A DNA stretch of 13,487 bases, from positions 1-13,487 of the forward strand of contig DGBN01000025.1 in assembly GCA_002384815.1 (NCBI GenBank), given 5' to 3'. The notes beneath the pieces are model-generated. The model did no database searches, had not been told where the DNA came from, and saw only the letters and a list, made by a program, of their open reading frames with translations. This stretch comes from Oxalobacteraceae bacterium UBA4003 (GTDB lineage: Bacteria; Pseudomonadota; Gammaproteobacteria; Burkholderiales; Burkholderiaceae_D). Below are positions 1-6,460 of this stretch, piece by piece; position 1 is the stretch's first letter; every line of letters starts with the position of its first letter. The translations under genes were made by a program, and so were the position numbers.

Positions 1-12
1 CCACCAATATTT

Positions 13-46
13 AAAATCCCAACCTTTATCGGCTGGGATTTTTTTT
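13..46 (+). terminator. Rho-independent terminator of a gene left of the window
   Basis: A 12-base arm at 13-24 (AAAATCCCAACC) pairs with 31-42 (GGCTGGGATTTT) with one A-C mismatch, around a six-base loop. An unbroken T-run continues to 46. It lies 200 bases before the first gene seen here, so it probably ends transcription entering from the left. The 5' arm is A-rich, but the other strand has no comparable long T-run, so action on the plus strand is favoured. Confidence 0.8.
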
Positions 47-243
47 GTCCAAAAAGCCAGTATGGGCATGGGTTTCAGGCTTGCGCAACCCACTAGGCGG
101 GCGCGAGCGAGTATCCGCCGGCAAAGCCAAAAGCATCAAGAAACCAGGCAAACGGCGTATATTCCTTTCATGCAAATAAGGACGTTTGGCACCCAGGCGA
201 TTCACCGGGTCGGTGAATAAAATAACAAAAAGGTAAATGATCG
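47..243. other. Upstream region of the FUSC gene, no convincing gene
   Basis: This stretch separates the left terminator from the FUSC-type gene. A TATATT hexamer at 158-163 could be a -10 element, but no good -35 sits 16-18 bases before it. A minus-strand frame of 94 codons crosses the region, runs through the terminator and overlaps the FUSC start, so I do not call it. The only clear structure is the inverted repeat at 200-218. Confidence 0.4.
200..218. repeat. Perfect inverted repeat just before the FUSC ribosome binding site
   Basis: ATTCACCG at 200-207 and CGGTGAAT at 211-218 form an 8-bp perfect stem with a 3-base GGT loop. It ends about 10 bases before the AAAAGG ribosome-binding site of the FUSC-type gene. 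It could be an operator or an RNA hairpin in the leader. No T-run follows on either strand, so it is not a classical terminator. Confidence 0.5.
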
Positions 244-1338
244 ATGCAATTGCGAGATGGATGGAACAACTTGATTTCTCTGCTAAAAACGGAGCTGCAT
301 CAGCTGGCAAAGGTCAATTCCAGTGATCGCCTGTGGCAAATGCCGTTCGCAGCCGCGCTTTCTTCCGGTCTGCCCTTGCTGATCGGCGCCTATTTCAATC
401 GCCTGGAATTCGGTCTGGTTTCCTCACTGGGCGGCATGGTATTTTTGTACCTGCCGAGCACACCGCTGCATCACCGCATGGTATCCATCATGGCGTGCGC
501 ATTTTCCATGTCAGCCTGCTATGCGTTCGGCGTCATGGCGCATTTTTTTCCGGTGTTCCTGGTACCGATACTCGCTTTCACTACAGTGCTGGTGACCATG
601 CTCTGCCGCTTTTACGGCTTGGGGCCCCCAGGCAGCCTATTTTTCGTCATGGCGGCAGCGATAGGTGCGTACTCGCCGGTCGAATTCATCGATCTCCCAC
701 GGCAAGTAGGGCTGCTGACACTGGGATGCCTGCTGGCCTGCCTGATCGCGTTTTTCTACAGCATCTACACCTTGCGCCTGCGACCGGCTGAACCTATACC
801 TGCGTTACCGCCACCGACTTTTGATTTCATCGTTTTCGACTCATTGATCATAGGCGCCTTCGTCGGCATATCACTGGCACTGGCGCAGGCTCTGCAACTG
901 GAGAAAGCGTACTGGGTGCCTGTCAGCTGTCTCGCCGTCATTCAGGGACACACACTGCGCGCGGTATGGAACAAGCAATTGCAGCGCATCATCGGCACCA
1001 GCATAGGGCTGCTGGTCGCCTGGGGTCTGCTTTTTCTGCCACTGGAGAAATGGAGCATCTCGCTGATCATGATGATGCTGGCCTTCATCATTGAAATGGC
1101 GATCGTCCGGCATTATGGCTTTGCAGCGATTTTCATCACGCCGTTAACGATATTGCTGGCCGAAGCCGCAACTTTGGGTCACGGCTCACCCTCGCTATTG
1201 ATTCAGGCGCGCTTCTTCGACACCTTGCTCGGTTGTCTGGCCGGTTTCACCGGCGCAATCTGCCTGCACAGTCCGCGCTTTCGCGCTATCGTCGGTCGCC
1301 AGATACGGCGCTTTATTCCCGCCCGCTTTTTGCATTGA
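244..1338 (+). CDS. FUSC-family inner-membrane protein
   Basis: This 364-residue, very hydrophobic protein has two similar halves (about residues 33-176 and 200-342), each with several membrane segments. The second half carries the pattern typical of fusaric-acid-resistance-like (FUSC) proteins: KAYWVPVSCLAVIQG (about 221-235), then a basic stretch with QRIIGTSIGLLVAW (247-260). Larger FUSC members such as AaeB are linked to efflux of aromatic acids. This one is short and lacks the large cytoplasmic domain of those transporters, so its substrate is unknown. ATG at 244 is preceded by AAAAGG about 10 bases upstream. It is convergent with the glycolipid operon and probably independent of it. The family call is firm; an efflux role is inference. 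Confidence 0.8.
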   Translation: MQLRDGWNNLISLLKTELHQLAKVNSSDRLWQMPFAAALSSGLPLLIGAYFNRLEFGLVSSLGGMVFLYLPSTPLHHRMVSIMACAFSMSACYAFGVMAHFFPVFLVPILAFTTVLVTMLCRFYGLGPPGSLFFVMAAAIGAYSPVEFIDLPRQVGLLTLGCLLACLIAFFYSIYTLRLRPAEPIPALPPPTFDFIVFDSLIIGAFVGISLALAQALQLEKAYWVPVSCLAVIQGHTLRAVWNKQLQRIIGTSIGLLVAWGLLFLPLEKWSISLIMMMLAFIIEMAIVRHYGFAAIFITPLTILLAEAATLGHGSPSLLIQARFFDTLLGCLAGFTGAICLHSPRFRAIVGRQIRRFIPARFLH

Positions 1339-1413
1339 CGCTCAGGCCTGCGGTCATCGCACAACAAAATAGAATGGGCCGTGGAGACGGGCCTGTTTGA
1401 TATGGGTACAACG

Positions 1414-1440
1414 GCTCCAGTTGAGAGCAATAATTTTTTT
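1414..1440 (+). terminator. Weak candidate terminator after the FUSC gene
   Basis: GCTC (1414-1417) can pair with GAGC (1425-1428) around a 7-base loop, followed by AATAATTTTTTT. The stem is only 4 bp, so the call is tentative. The T-run touches the stop codon of the convergent deacetylase gene. Confidence 0.3.
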
Positions 1441-2236
1441 AAAGCACAACTGATAAGCGCTCCAGCCTCAGGCTGGCAGCATCGAGCATAGTGGCGCATT
1501 CTTCCGAGCGGAAAAAGTTATATTCAAGCACGCGCTGCAGTGCGATCTCATCATCCGGATAAGCTGCCGTCGCCGGATGGCACATGATCAGCATGCCGGC
1601 TTGCGCCGCATCCAGCCACACCTTGAAGCAAGCCGCGTAATCTTCCTGATCGAAACCGTACACACCTGCAAAGCCTTTATTGCTTGCAACTCGTGCACTC
1701 TGCAAATCTTTGGCAAGCGACTGCCCGCCAAGATATTTCAGTATCTGCGGTTTGCCGCGCCATGCAGGATTCGCCGGCACGGTATTACGCACCCAGATTG
1801 CTTGATCTGCATAACGTCGCTTGATCACTTTCATAAGAATTTGACGAACACCCGCGAATTGATGCACATGCTGATGGCCATCGATGAAATCTGGCGCTTG
1901 TCCAAATCCATTTTCAAATGCATCAAGCTGGCGCTCCAGTTTTTGCTCGACCTTTTGCAGGTCCATGCTGCGCAGCAGGCTGCGCAATATAACGGAATTC
2001 AAACCCGGCGCATCCGCACCAAAGCCTTCAGTCAAATTGAAGTGCAAACCGATATCGGCTTGCTCGCGATAAGCGCGCAAGGCCGGTGCCGCCGATTGCC
2101 AGTGAGGCGAGGTGCTGAAACAACTGACTGCTGTGAGACGACCTAGAGAAAGCAACTCCAGAATGCCGGCATCGATACCGGGGTTCTGTGCATAGTCATC
2201 GGAACAAAGTGCAATCGGTGTCATGGCATTCTTCAT
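1439..2236 (-). CDS. YdjC/ChbG-family carbohydrate deacetylase (NaxD/HpnK-like)
   Basis: The 265-residue protein belongs to the YdjC/ChbG family of metal-dependent sugar deacetylases. Visible family motifs are SDDYA near the start (D13, D14), GLHFNLTEG (H65), DGHQHVH (119-125) and MCHP (H220), which supply the metal ligands and catalytic residues. The start at 2236 is chosen because its A is also the last base of the preceding gtrA stop (TGATG), a usual sign of translational coupling; M5 is a less likely start. Family members include Francisella NaxD, which deacetylates undecaprenyl-phosphate-N-acetylgalactosamine before transfer to lipid A. With a GtrB-like enzyme, a GtrA flippase and an ArnT-like transferase next door, the same kind of lipid-linked substrate is likely here. 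The exact sugar cannot be read from sequence. A hopanoid (HpnK) role is the main alternative, but no hopanoid genes are present. Confidence 0.85.
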   Translation of the reverse strand: MKNAMTPIALCSDDYAQNPGIDAGILELLSLGRLTAVSCFSTSPHWQSAAPALRAYREQADIGLHFNLTEGFGADAPGLNSVILRSLLRSMDLQKVEQKLERQLDAFENGFGQAPDFIDGHQHVHQFAGVRQILMKVIKRRYADQAIWVRNTVPANPAWRGKPQILKYLGGQSLAKDLQSARVASNKGFAGVYGFDQEDYAACFKVWLDAAQAGMLIMCHPATAAYPDDEIALQRVLEYNFFRSEECATMLDAASLRLERLSVVL

Positions 2237-2238
2237 CA
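2236..2238 (-). promoter_or_regulatory. Stop-start overlap (TGATG) coupling gtrA-like and deacetylase genes
   Basis: On the minus strand the gtrA-like stop TGA (2238-2236) shares its last A with the ATG of the deacetylase (2236-2234). There is no strong Shine-Dalgarno sequence before this ATG, so ribosome re-initiation is the likely route to translation. Confidence 0.6.
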
Positions 2239-2643
2239 ATGTGTTGCGCGGCGAAAAGCCCATAAACGGCTTAGAACATAGGTCATGACGGCGACCGTAA
2301 AAACCACCACCGCCAATGCCAGGTAATACGGCCAACCGGCGTAACGCAACAGCAAATAGAACATTAATTCGTTCATGCAGAATCCGAGCAGCGCGACCAG
2401 CACAAACCGCAGGAAAGATGAATGTTCGCCGCCAGTATGCGTAGCGACTGCATCGGAAAAGGTCCAGTGTCTATGGCCAAAATAACTTACCCAGAATGCA
2501 ACGAAGAAGCCACCGACGTTCGCTTGCAGCGGAGCGATATGCACCAGTTCAACCAGCGCAATCACCACCCAGTAATGCACAGCAGCAGCCGTCAAGCCGA
2601 CTATGCCGAAACGGGCCAGCCGCAACAGTTCAGTCAGGCGCAT
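2236..2643 (-). CDS. GtrA-family membrane protein, putative polyprenyl-phosphate-sugar flippase
   Basis: This is a 135-residue protein with four predicted membrane helices (about 13-33, 40-58, 80-100 and 107-127). It has the GtrA/DPMS signatures RFGIVGLTAAAVHY at the N-terminus and FGHRHWTF after the second helix. GtrA-like proteins accompany GtrB-type synthases and are thought to move the lipid-linked sugar to the periplasmic face. The ATG at 2643 matches the usual family N-terminus and overlaps the upstream glycosyltransferase gene by 14 bases. A TTG at 2658 would add five residues and lengthen the overlap. Its stop overlaps the deacetylase start by one base. The family call is firm; flipping is inferred from the family. 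Confidence 0.87.
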   Translation of the reverse strand: MRLTELLRLARFGIVGLTAAAVHYWVVIALVELVHIAPLQANVGGFFVAFWVSYFGHRHWTFSDAVATHTGGEHSSFLRFVLVALLGFCMNELMFYLLLRYAGWPYYLALAVVVFTVAVMTYVLSRLWAFRRATH

Positions 2644-3664
2644 GCACTTCTTTGGCAACAGTGTTCAAGGCTGTCTTAGCAGCGCTGCCATTGTCGAAGA
2701 CGCCATTGTCTACGTCATGCGCAACGACATACAGTGGGCGTTTTTTGACTTCGTCATAGACGCGTCCTACATACTCACCAAGTACGCCTATCGAAATCAA
2801 CTGTATCCCGGAAAAGAACATCAAGCCTGCCGCCAAGGTGGACCAGCCCGGCACATCATTGCCAAACAGGATGGCTTCGCCGGCAATCCAGAATGCGTAC
2901 AGAATCGCAATGATGGAAATCACGACACCGACCGCGCTCCATATCCTCAGCGGCAGCGTGGTAAATGCAGTTACACCGGCCAATGCCAGACGGCTCAGGC
3001 TGCGATAGCTGAAACTGGAAACGCCGGTAGCTCTATCGTTAGGCACAAACGGCAACGCAATACTGCTGAAACCGACCCACGCATACAAACCCTTCATGAA
3101 ACGATTGCGTTCCGGCAGTTGGCGCAAGGCGTTCACGACATTGCGATCCATCAAACGGAAATCGCCTGCATTGCGCGGGATGGTAATAGGCGCACCGGAC
3201 TCCATCAGATGATAAAACATGCCTGTGCCCCAGCGCTTGAGCCGCGATTCGTTACTGCGGTCGCTGATCACGCCATACACCATGTCTATGCCGCTGAACC
3301 ACAGCCTTACCATTTCCGGTAGCAATTCCAGCGGGTGCTGGTAATCGCCATCCAGCAAAATAACGGCATCGCCTTTTGCCGCGGCTATGCCAGCCGACAG
3401 CGCAGCTTCCTTGCCGAAATTTCTGGAAAAACTGATGTAGCGCAAACCCGTATCTGCCAGCAAAGGTGCCATCACTTCATCGGTATTGTCCTTGCTGCCG
3501 TCATTAACGACGATGATTTCATAGCGGGGAGCGAAGCTCTCCAGTGTTCTTCGCAAGTCCTGCAAAAATGCGGCAAGATGAGTAGCCTCGTTGTAAGCGG
3601 GAATCACGCAGGAAATCAAGGCGTGGTCCGGGCGATGTTTCGGCCATGCGGTCAGTGTCACCAT
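2630..3664 (-). CDS. GtrB/DPM1-like polyprenyl-phosphate glycosyltransferase (GT2)
   Basis: This 344-residue enzyme has a cytoplasmic GT2 domain followed by two membrane helices (about 243-265 and 276-298). Motifs seen are CVIPAYNE (19-26), VVNDGSKDN (52-60), the metal/nucleotide-sugar motif LLDGDYQHP (103-111), the R-FMKGL-W-G stretch (187-198) and the C-terminal EYVGRVYDEVKKRPLY (297-312). This layout is that of GtrB, ArnC and the Francisella/Bordetella enzymes that put a hexosamine on undecaprenyl phosphate. The ATG at 3664 has a good AAAGG site (3677-3673), 8 bases away. It is first in a three-gene operon with gtrA-like and deacetylase genes, overlapping the former. The donor sugar is unknown; an N-acetylhexosamine is inferred from the adjacent deacetylase. 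Confidence 0.88.
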   Translation of the reverse strand: MVTLTAWPKHRPDHALISCVIPAYNEATHLAAFLQDLRRTLESFAPRYEIIVVNDGSKDNTDEVMAPLLADTGLRYISFSRNFGKEAALSAGIAAAKGDAVILLDGDYQHPLELLPEMVRLWFSGIDMVYGVISDRSNESRLKRWGTGMFYHLMESGAPITIPRNAGDFRLMDRNVVNALRQLPERNRFMKGLYAWVGFSSIALPFVPNDRATGVSSFSYRSLSRLALAGVTAFTTLPLRIWSAVGVVISIIAILYAFWIAGEAILFGNDVPGWSTLAAGLMFFSGIQLISIGVLGEYVGRVYDEVKKRPLYVVAHDVDNGVFDNGSAAKTALNTVAKEVHAPD

Positions 3665-3771
3665 GAGAAAAGCCTTTCTGAATCAGACGGCCAGGCAGCG
3701 TACAGGCCTTAAACCATGAGGGTATGGGGCCGGCTGCAGGGTAAAAAGTTAGCGGAACATTCTGGCCAACG

Positions 3772-3779
3772 ATTATAAT
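3772..3779. promoter_or_regulatory. Palindromic -10 candidate in the divergent glycolipid promoter region
   Basis: ATTATAAT reads the same on both strands, so it offers a consensus TATAAT hexamer in each direction (3774-3779 on plus, 3777-3772 on minus). It lies in the 188-base gap between the divergent GtrB-like and ArnT-like genes. Neither direction has a good -35 at 16-18 bases, so use by an activator or a weak promoter is possible. A second plus-strand candidate is TTGCCA (3799-3804), 17 bases, TATTTC (3822-3827). Confidence 0.35.
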
Positions 3780-3852
3780 TCACCGCCACTGTATGCGATT
3801 GCCAAACTGAAATTGTTTGCATATTTCGACGTACATAACTTACTTTCTAACG

Positions 3853-5454
3853 ATGATGCCAACTCAGCCCCTACAGCCAGGTTCTTCGTCCAATAAATTC
3901 GCAAGACTGTTTTCGCCCAGTGCAGAGAATATTGCGCCGCTGGTCATCCTGCTGCTCTTGCTGCATCTGGCTTTATGGAGTGTCTTCACCGGCATCAGCC
4001 ATAGAGCGCCGGACTGGGACAATATGGAAGAACTGGTCTGGGCCAGCGGGCTGGAGTGGGGATATTACAAACATCCGCCGTTGCCTTCCTGGATTCTGTA
4101 TGGCTTGGTTTCCATTTTCGGCCGTCCGGTCTGGCTGACTTTTTTCACCGGCCAGTTGAGCGTGATCCTGTCCTTGTGGATGGTCTGGAAGCTCGGTTGC
4201 GAAATCACCACACAACGCCGCGCGCTGATCGCGACCTTGCTGGTTTCCCTAGTTGCCTACTTCACCGTACGCGGCGTGATGAACAATCACAACACGATGC
4301 AATTGTGGTCGATAGCTGGTGCAATCTGGATGTTTTATCGCGCCACGCGCACCGACAGCATGCGCGCCTGGGCAATGCTCGGTTTCTTTTGCGGCTGTGC
4401 CTTTCTGACCAAATACAGCGCGCTGATCCAGTTCGCTGCATTCGCCCTGTACCTGCTGTTCACTGGCCACCTGCGCCGTGCACAAACCTGGAAAGGCATC
4501 GCATTGTCGACGGCCATTTTGCTTGCAATGGTGACGCCACATCTACTGTGGCTGAAGCAGCAAGCGGCCGGCCCGATCGCGTATGCCGGCAGCGAAATGG
4601 TGCCGCAAGCAAGCTATTGGCTTGAGCTGCAGGATTTGTTCAGTTTTTCGCTGACGAATCTGGGACGTATTGCCGCAATGCTGCTGGCATTGGGCATCGT
4701 TGCAGTGTGGGCGGCGCGCCAGTACAAACTGACGCCCAAGTCTGCGCGTCCGCCAAAAATTGCCAGTGAACTGGCCGTCTCGGATCGCTTTTTCCTGCTG
4801 TTGATCGGGTTTGCGCCACTGGCGTTGACGATGCTGGTCGCCGGCGCGATGAAGATTCCACTGGCAGCGCACTGGGCGACCACCTTCTTCATTCTGTTCG
4901 GCTTTTTCTCGTTCTGGGTTTTGCGTAGCGGTAATGATGGTTCCCTTTTGCGCAAAACGATCATCGTTGTTGTGATCATGCAGATACTCGGTGCAGCCGG
5001 TTACGGTCTGGCGCGTGGGCCATTGGCGGACAAATCGGGGCGGCCAAGTCGTGCCACCTTCCCGGGCGCCGAAGTATCGCGTCAAGTGCATGCCGCATGG
5101 CAGGCGAATATGCAAACTCCTCTGAAACTGGTAGCGTCAGACACCTGGTTAGGTGGCAATATAGCCACCCATATCGGCTCTCAGGTGCAAGTTTTGATCG
5201 ATGGTGATTTCGGCAAATCGCCGTGGGTGAATGAAGAGCAGGCAGACAAATGCGGCATGCTGGTTGCCATCAACCGCAGCACCATCAATCCGGATCAGGT
5301 CGATAACGAAGTCATCGCCTTGATGGCTCAGAGTACGCAACACGGCACGCTGGAAATTCCGTGGACCAAAAAACCAGGCGGCCCCATAGTCGTCGTCGAG
5401 TGGGGCATCATTCCGCCACAAGCAGAGTGCAGCGAAAAGCCCGCCTCCCTCTGA
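3853..5454 (+). CDS. ArnT-like GT-C glycosyltransferase (PMT_2 family, GT39/GT83 type)
   Basis: This 533-residue integral membrane protein has a first helix at about 29-46, then a periplasmic loop with acidic residues (DWDNMEE, 54-60) and GYYKHPPLPSW (70-80). That arrangement is typical of ArnT/PMT-fold transferases, whose catalytic carboxylate sits in the first loop. Many further hydrophobic segments follow, and a soluble, presumably periplasmic C-terminal domain covers about 390-533. Such enzymes move a sugar from undecaprenyl phosphate to lipid A or another envelope acceptor. ATG at 3853 is preferred; an in-frame TTG at 3817 would add 12 residues, and neither has a clear ribosome-binding site. 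Divergence from the GtrB-GtrA-deacetylase operon suggests it is the final transferase for that sugar, as FlmK is in Francisella or LgmB in Bordetella. Fold and family are firm; the acceptor is inferred. Confidence 0.85.
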   Translation: MMPTQPLQPGSSSNKFARLFSPSAENIAPLVILLLLLHLALWSVFTGISHRAPDWDNMEELVWASGLEWGYYKHPPLPSWILYGLVSIFGRPVWLTFFTGQLSVILSLWMVWKLGCEITTQRRALIATLLVSLVAYFTVRGVMNNHNTMQLWSIAGAIWMFYRATRTDSMRAWAMLGFFCGCAFLTKYSALIQFAAFALYLLFTGHLRRAQTWKGIALSTAILLAMVTPHLLWLKQQAAGPIAYAGSEMVPQASYWLELQDLFSFSLTNLGRIAAMLLALGIVAVWAARQYKLTPKSARPPKIASELAVSDRFFLLLIGFAPLALTMLVAGAMKIPLAAHWATTFFILFGFFSFWVLRSGNDGSLLRKTIIVVVIMQILGAAGYGLARGPLADKSGRPSRATFPGAEVSRQVHAAWQANMQTPLKLVASDTWLGGNIATHIGSQVQVLIDGDFGKSPWVNEEQADKCGMLVAINRSTINPDQVDNEVIALMAQSTQHGTLEIPWTKKPGGPIVVVEWGIIPPQAECSEKPASL

Positions 5455-5472
5455 TTTTTTACTGTCACTCTT

Positions 5473-5515
5473 TTCTCGTCAGAGTATCCATAACACTAGA
5501 TACCGCTGACGAGAA
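5473..5515. terminator. Long hairpin between convergent ArnT-like and pdxH genes
   Basis: TTCTCGTCAG (5473-5482) pairs perfectly with CTGACGAGAA (5506-5515). An inner pairing of GTATC (5484-5488) with GATAC (5499-5503) extends the stem past a small bulge. It lies between the convergent stops at 5454 and 5526, the place for a shared terminator. Neither strand has a T-run after the stem, so it is not a textbook intrinsic terminator. It could also protect 3' ends of mRNA. Confidence 0.5.
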
Positions 5516-5525
5516 TATCCACGCT

Positions 5526-6161
5526 TTAAGGTTGCAGACGCTGCCGCTTCCACTGCCCATCTTTCTCCAGCGTATACGCAATACGATCATGCAGACGCGA
5601 GCGGCGGCCCTGCCAGAACTCGACATACTCCGGCTTTAGGCGATAACCGCCCCAATGCTGGGGTCGCGGCGCACTATCGCCATGCTGCTCCTCTGCTTTT
5701 GCATATTGCGCTTCCAGCGCCGCACGATCCTCAATCGGCGCACTTTGCACTGATGCGATTGCACTCAAGCGACTCTTGAGCGGGCGGCTTTGAAAATACT
5801 GTTCGCTTTCCTCCGCCGACACCCGCTCCACCCGTCCTTCGATACGCACTTCCCGTTCCAGCACAATCCAGTGAAACAGCAAGGCGGCATAGGGATTTTT
5901 TTCCAGTTCCCGGCCTTTGCGGCTGCCGTAATTGGTAAACCACGTAAAGCCGCGCTCGTCAAAATCCTTGATCAGCACAATGCGCGAAGACGGACGACCG
6001 TTTTCACCCACAGTGGAAACCCCCATCGCATTCGGTTCTGGTACTTCTGCATGCAGCGCTTCATCGAACCATTTCGCAAACTGGGTTACAGGATCTGCGG
6101 CGGCATCCGTTTCGGATAAATCGGCTTGCGCGTAATCGGTGCGGATATCTGCAATCGACAT
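5526..6161 (-). CDS. pdxH: Pyridoxamine/pyridoxine 5'-phosphate oxidase
   Basis: This 211-residue cytosolic flavoenzyme oxidises pyridoxine or pyridoxamine 5'-phosphate to pyridoxal phosphate using FMN and oxygen. Visible motifs are SSRIVLIKDFDERGFTWFTN (58-77) and SRKGREL (80-86), which bind FMN; RPLKSRLSAIASVQS (126-140); and the C-terminal WGGYRLKPEYVEFWQGR with RLHDR (170-193), which binds substrate phosphate. Length is close to the 218 residues of the E. coli enzyme. The start at 6161 is set by the PdxH-like N-terminus and by AAAGGA 9 bases upstream. The frame stays open for 79 further codons upstream, but that part has no resemblance to PdxH. It is transcribed alone, divergent from tcdA. 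Confidence 0.95.
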   Translation of the reverse strand: MSIADIRTDYAQADLSETDAAADPVTQFAKWFDEALHAEVPEPNAMGVSTVGENGRPSSRIVLIKDFDERGFTWFTNYGSRKGRELEKNPYAALLFHWIVLEREVRIEGRVERVSAEESEQYFQSRPLKSRLSAIASVQSAPIEDRAALEAQYAKAEEQHGDSAPRPQHWGGYRLKPEYVEFWQGRRSRLHDRIAYTLEKDGQWKRQRLQP

Positions 6162-6170
6162 GAAATTTTT

Positions 6171-6176
6171 TCCTTT
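6171..6176 (-). promoter_or_regulatory. pdxH ribosome-binding site that fixes its start
   Basis: On the minus strand AAAGGA (6176-6171) lies 9 bases before ATG at 6161. It supports this start over the upstream in-frame codons reaching 6398. Confidence 0.7.
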
Positions 6177-6381
6177 ATGCATGAATGCCACGGCGCGCGC
6201 ATGGCAGTACCTAGTTGAATCATCGAATCTTGAATGAAAAAGACCTTGCGCCACAGGAGAGGCGAAAACTTCCTCGGTTTCCTGAAGCAAGTCTACTGGA
6301 TGCGGCTCCTGCTTCATTTGATCCATCTCAACCGTTTCCGAGAATACCGCAAATAAATCTCCGCTGTACACTCTCTGCCGC

Positions 6382-6410
6382 AGCAGAAAATAGAACATGT
6401 TTTTTCTGCT
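6382..6410. repeat. Inverted repeat with central AACATGTT palindrome upstream of tcdA
   Basis: AGCAGAAAA (6382-6390) and TTTTCTGCT (6402-6410) form a perfect 9-bp inverted repeat. The 11-base middle contains an 8-base palindrome, AACATGTT (6394-6401). It ends 6 bases before the TTGACA hexamer at 6417, a place where an operator could act. It may be a transcription-factor site or an RNA hairpin in a pdxH leader. Confidence 0.5.
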
Positions 6411-6416
6411 AAATAA

Positions 6417-6454
6417 TTGACAGAAACCAGCTTTGAGCCGGCGTCCGTTAAAAT
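6417..6454 (+). promoter_or_regulatory. Possible tcdA promoter elements
   Basis: A perfect TTGACA at 6417-6422 and a TAAAAT at 6449-6454 precede tcdA. The spacing between them is 26 bases, too long for one sigma-70 promoter, so they may not work together. If TAAAAT is used as a -10, the transcript would start almost at the tcdA ATG and be nearly leaderless. Confidence 0.3.
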
Positions 6455-6460
6455 GGCGGC

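Larger units (their letters stand above)
6162..6460. other. Divergent pdxH-tcdA intergenic region
   Basis: About 300 bases separate the two divergent genes. It holds the pdxH ribosome-binding site, the inverted repeat at 6382-6410 and a consensus TTGACA hexamer at 6417-6422 on the plus strand. It also carries an open minus-strand extension of the pdxH frame back to 6398 and a 65-codon plus-strand frame (6215-6412). Neither frame resembles a known protein and I call neither. The length suggests regulated promoters on both sides. Confidence 0.45.

Noticed and set aside
26..310. Minus-strand frame of 94 codons at the left edge
   Set aside because: It reads through the terminator hairpin, overlaps the FUSC start on the other strand and resembles no known protein.
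1418..1452. CAGTTG/CAACTG inverted repeat around the deacetylase stop
   Set aside because: Arms of six bases with a 24-base gap are easily found by chance; the small GCTC/GAGC hairpin followed by a T-run fits the site better.
2603..3322. Plus-strand open frame of 239 codons
   Set aside because: It is antisense to the GtrB-like gene and shows no recognisable domain.
6215..6412. 65-codon plus-strand frame in the pdxH-tcdA gap
   Set aside because: No good ribosome-binding site, no similarity, and it runs through the inverted repeat; likely chance.
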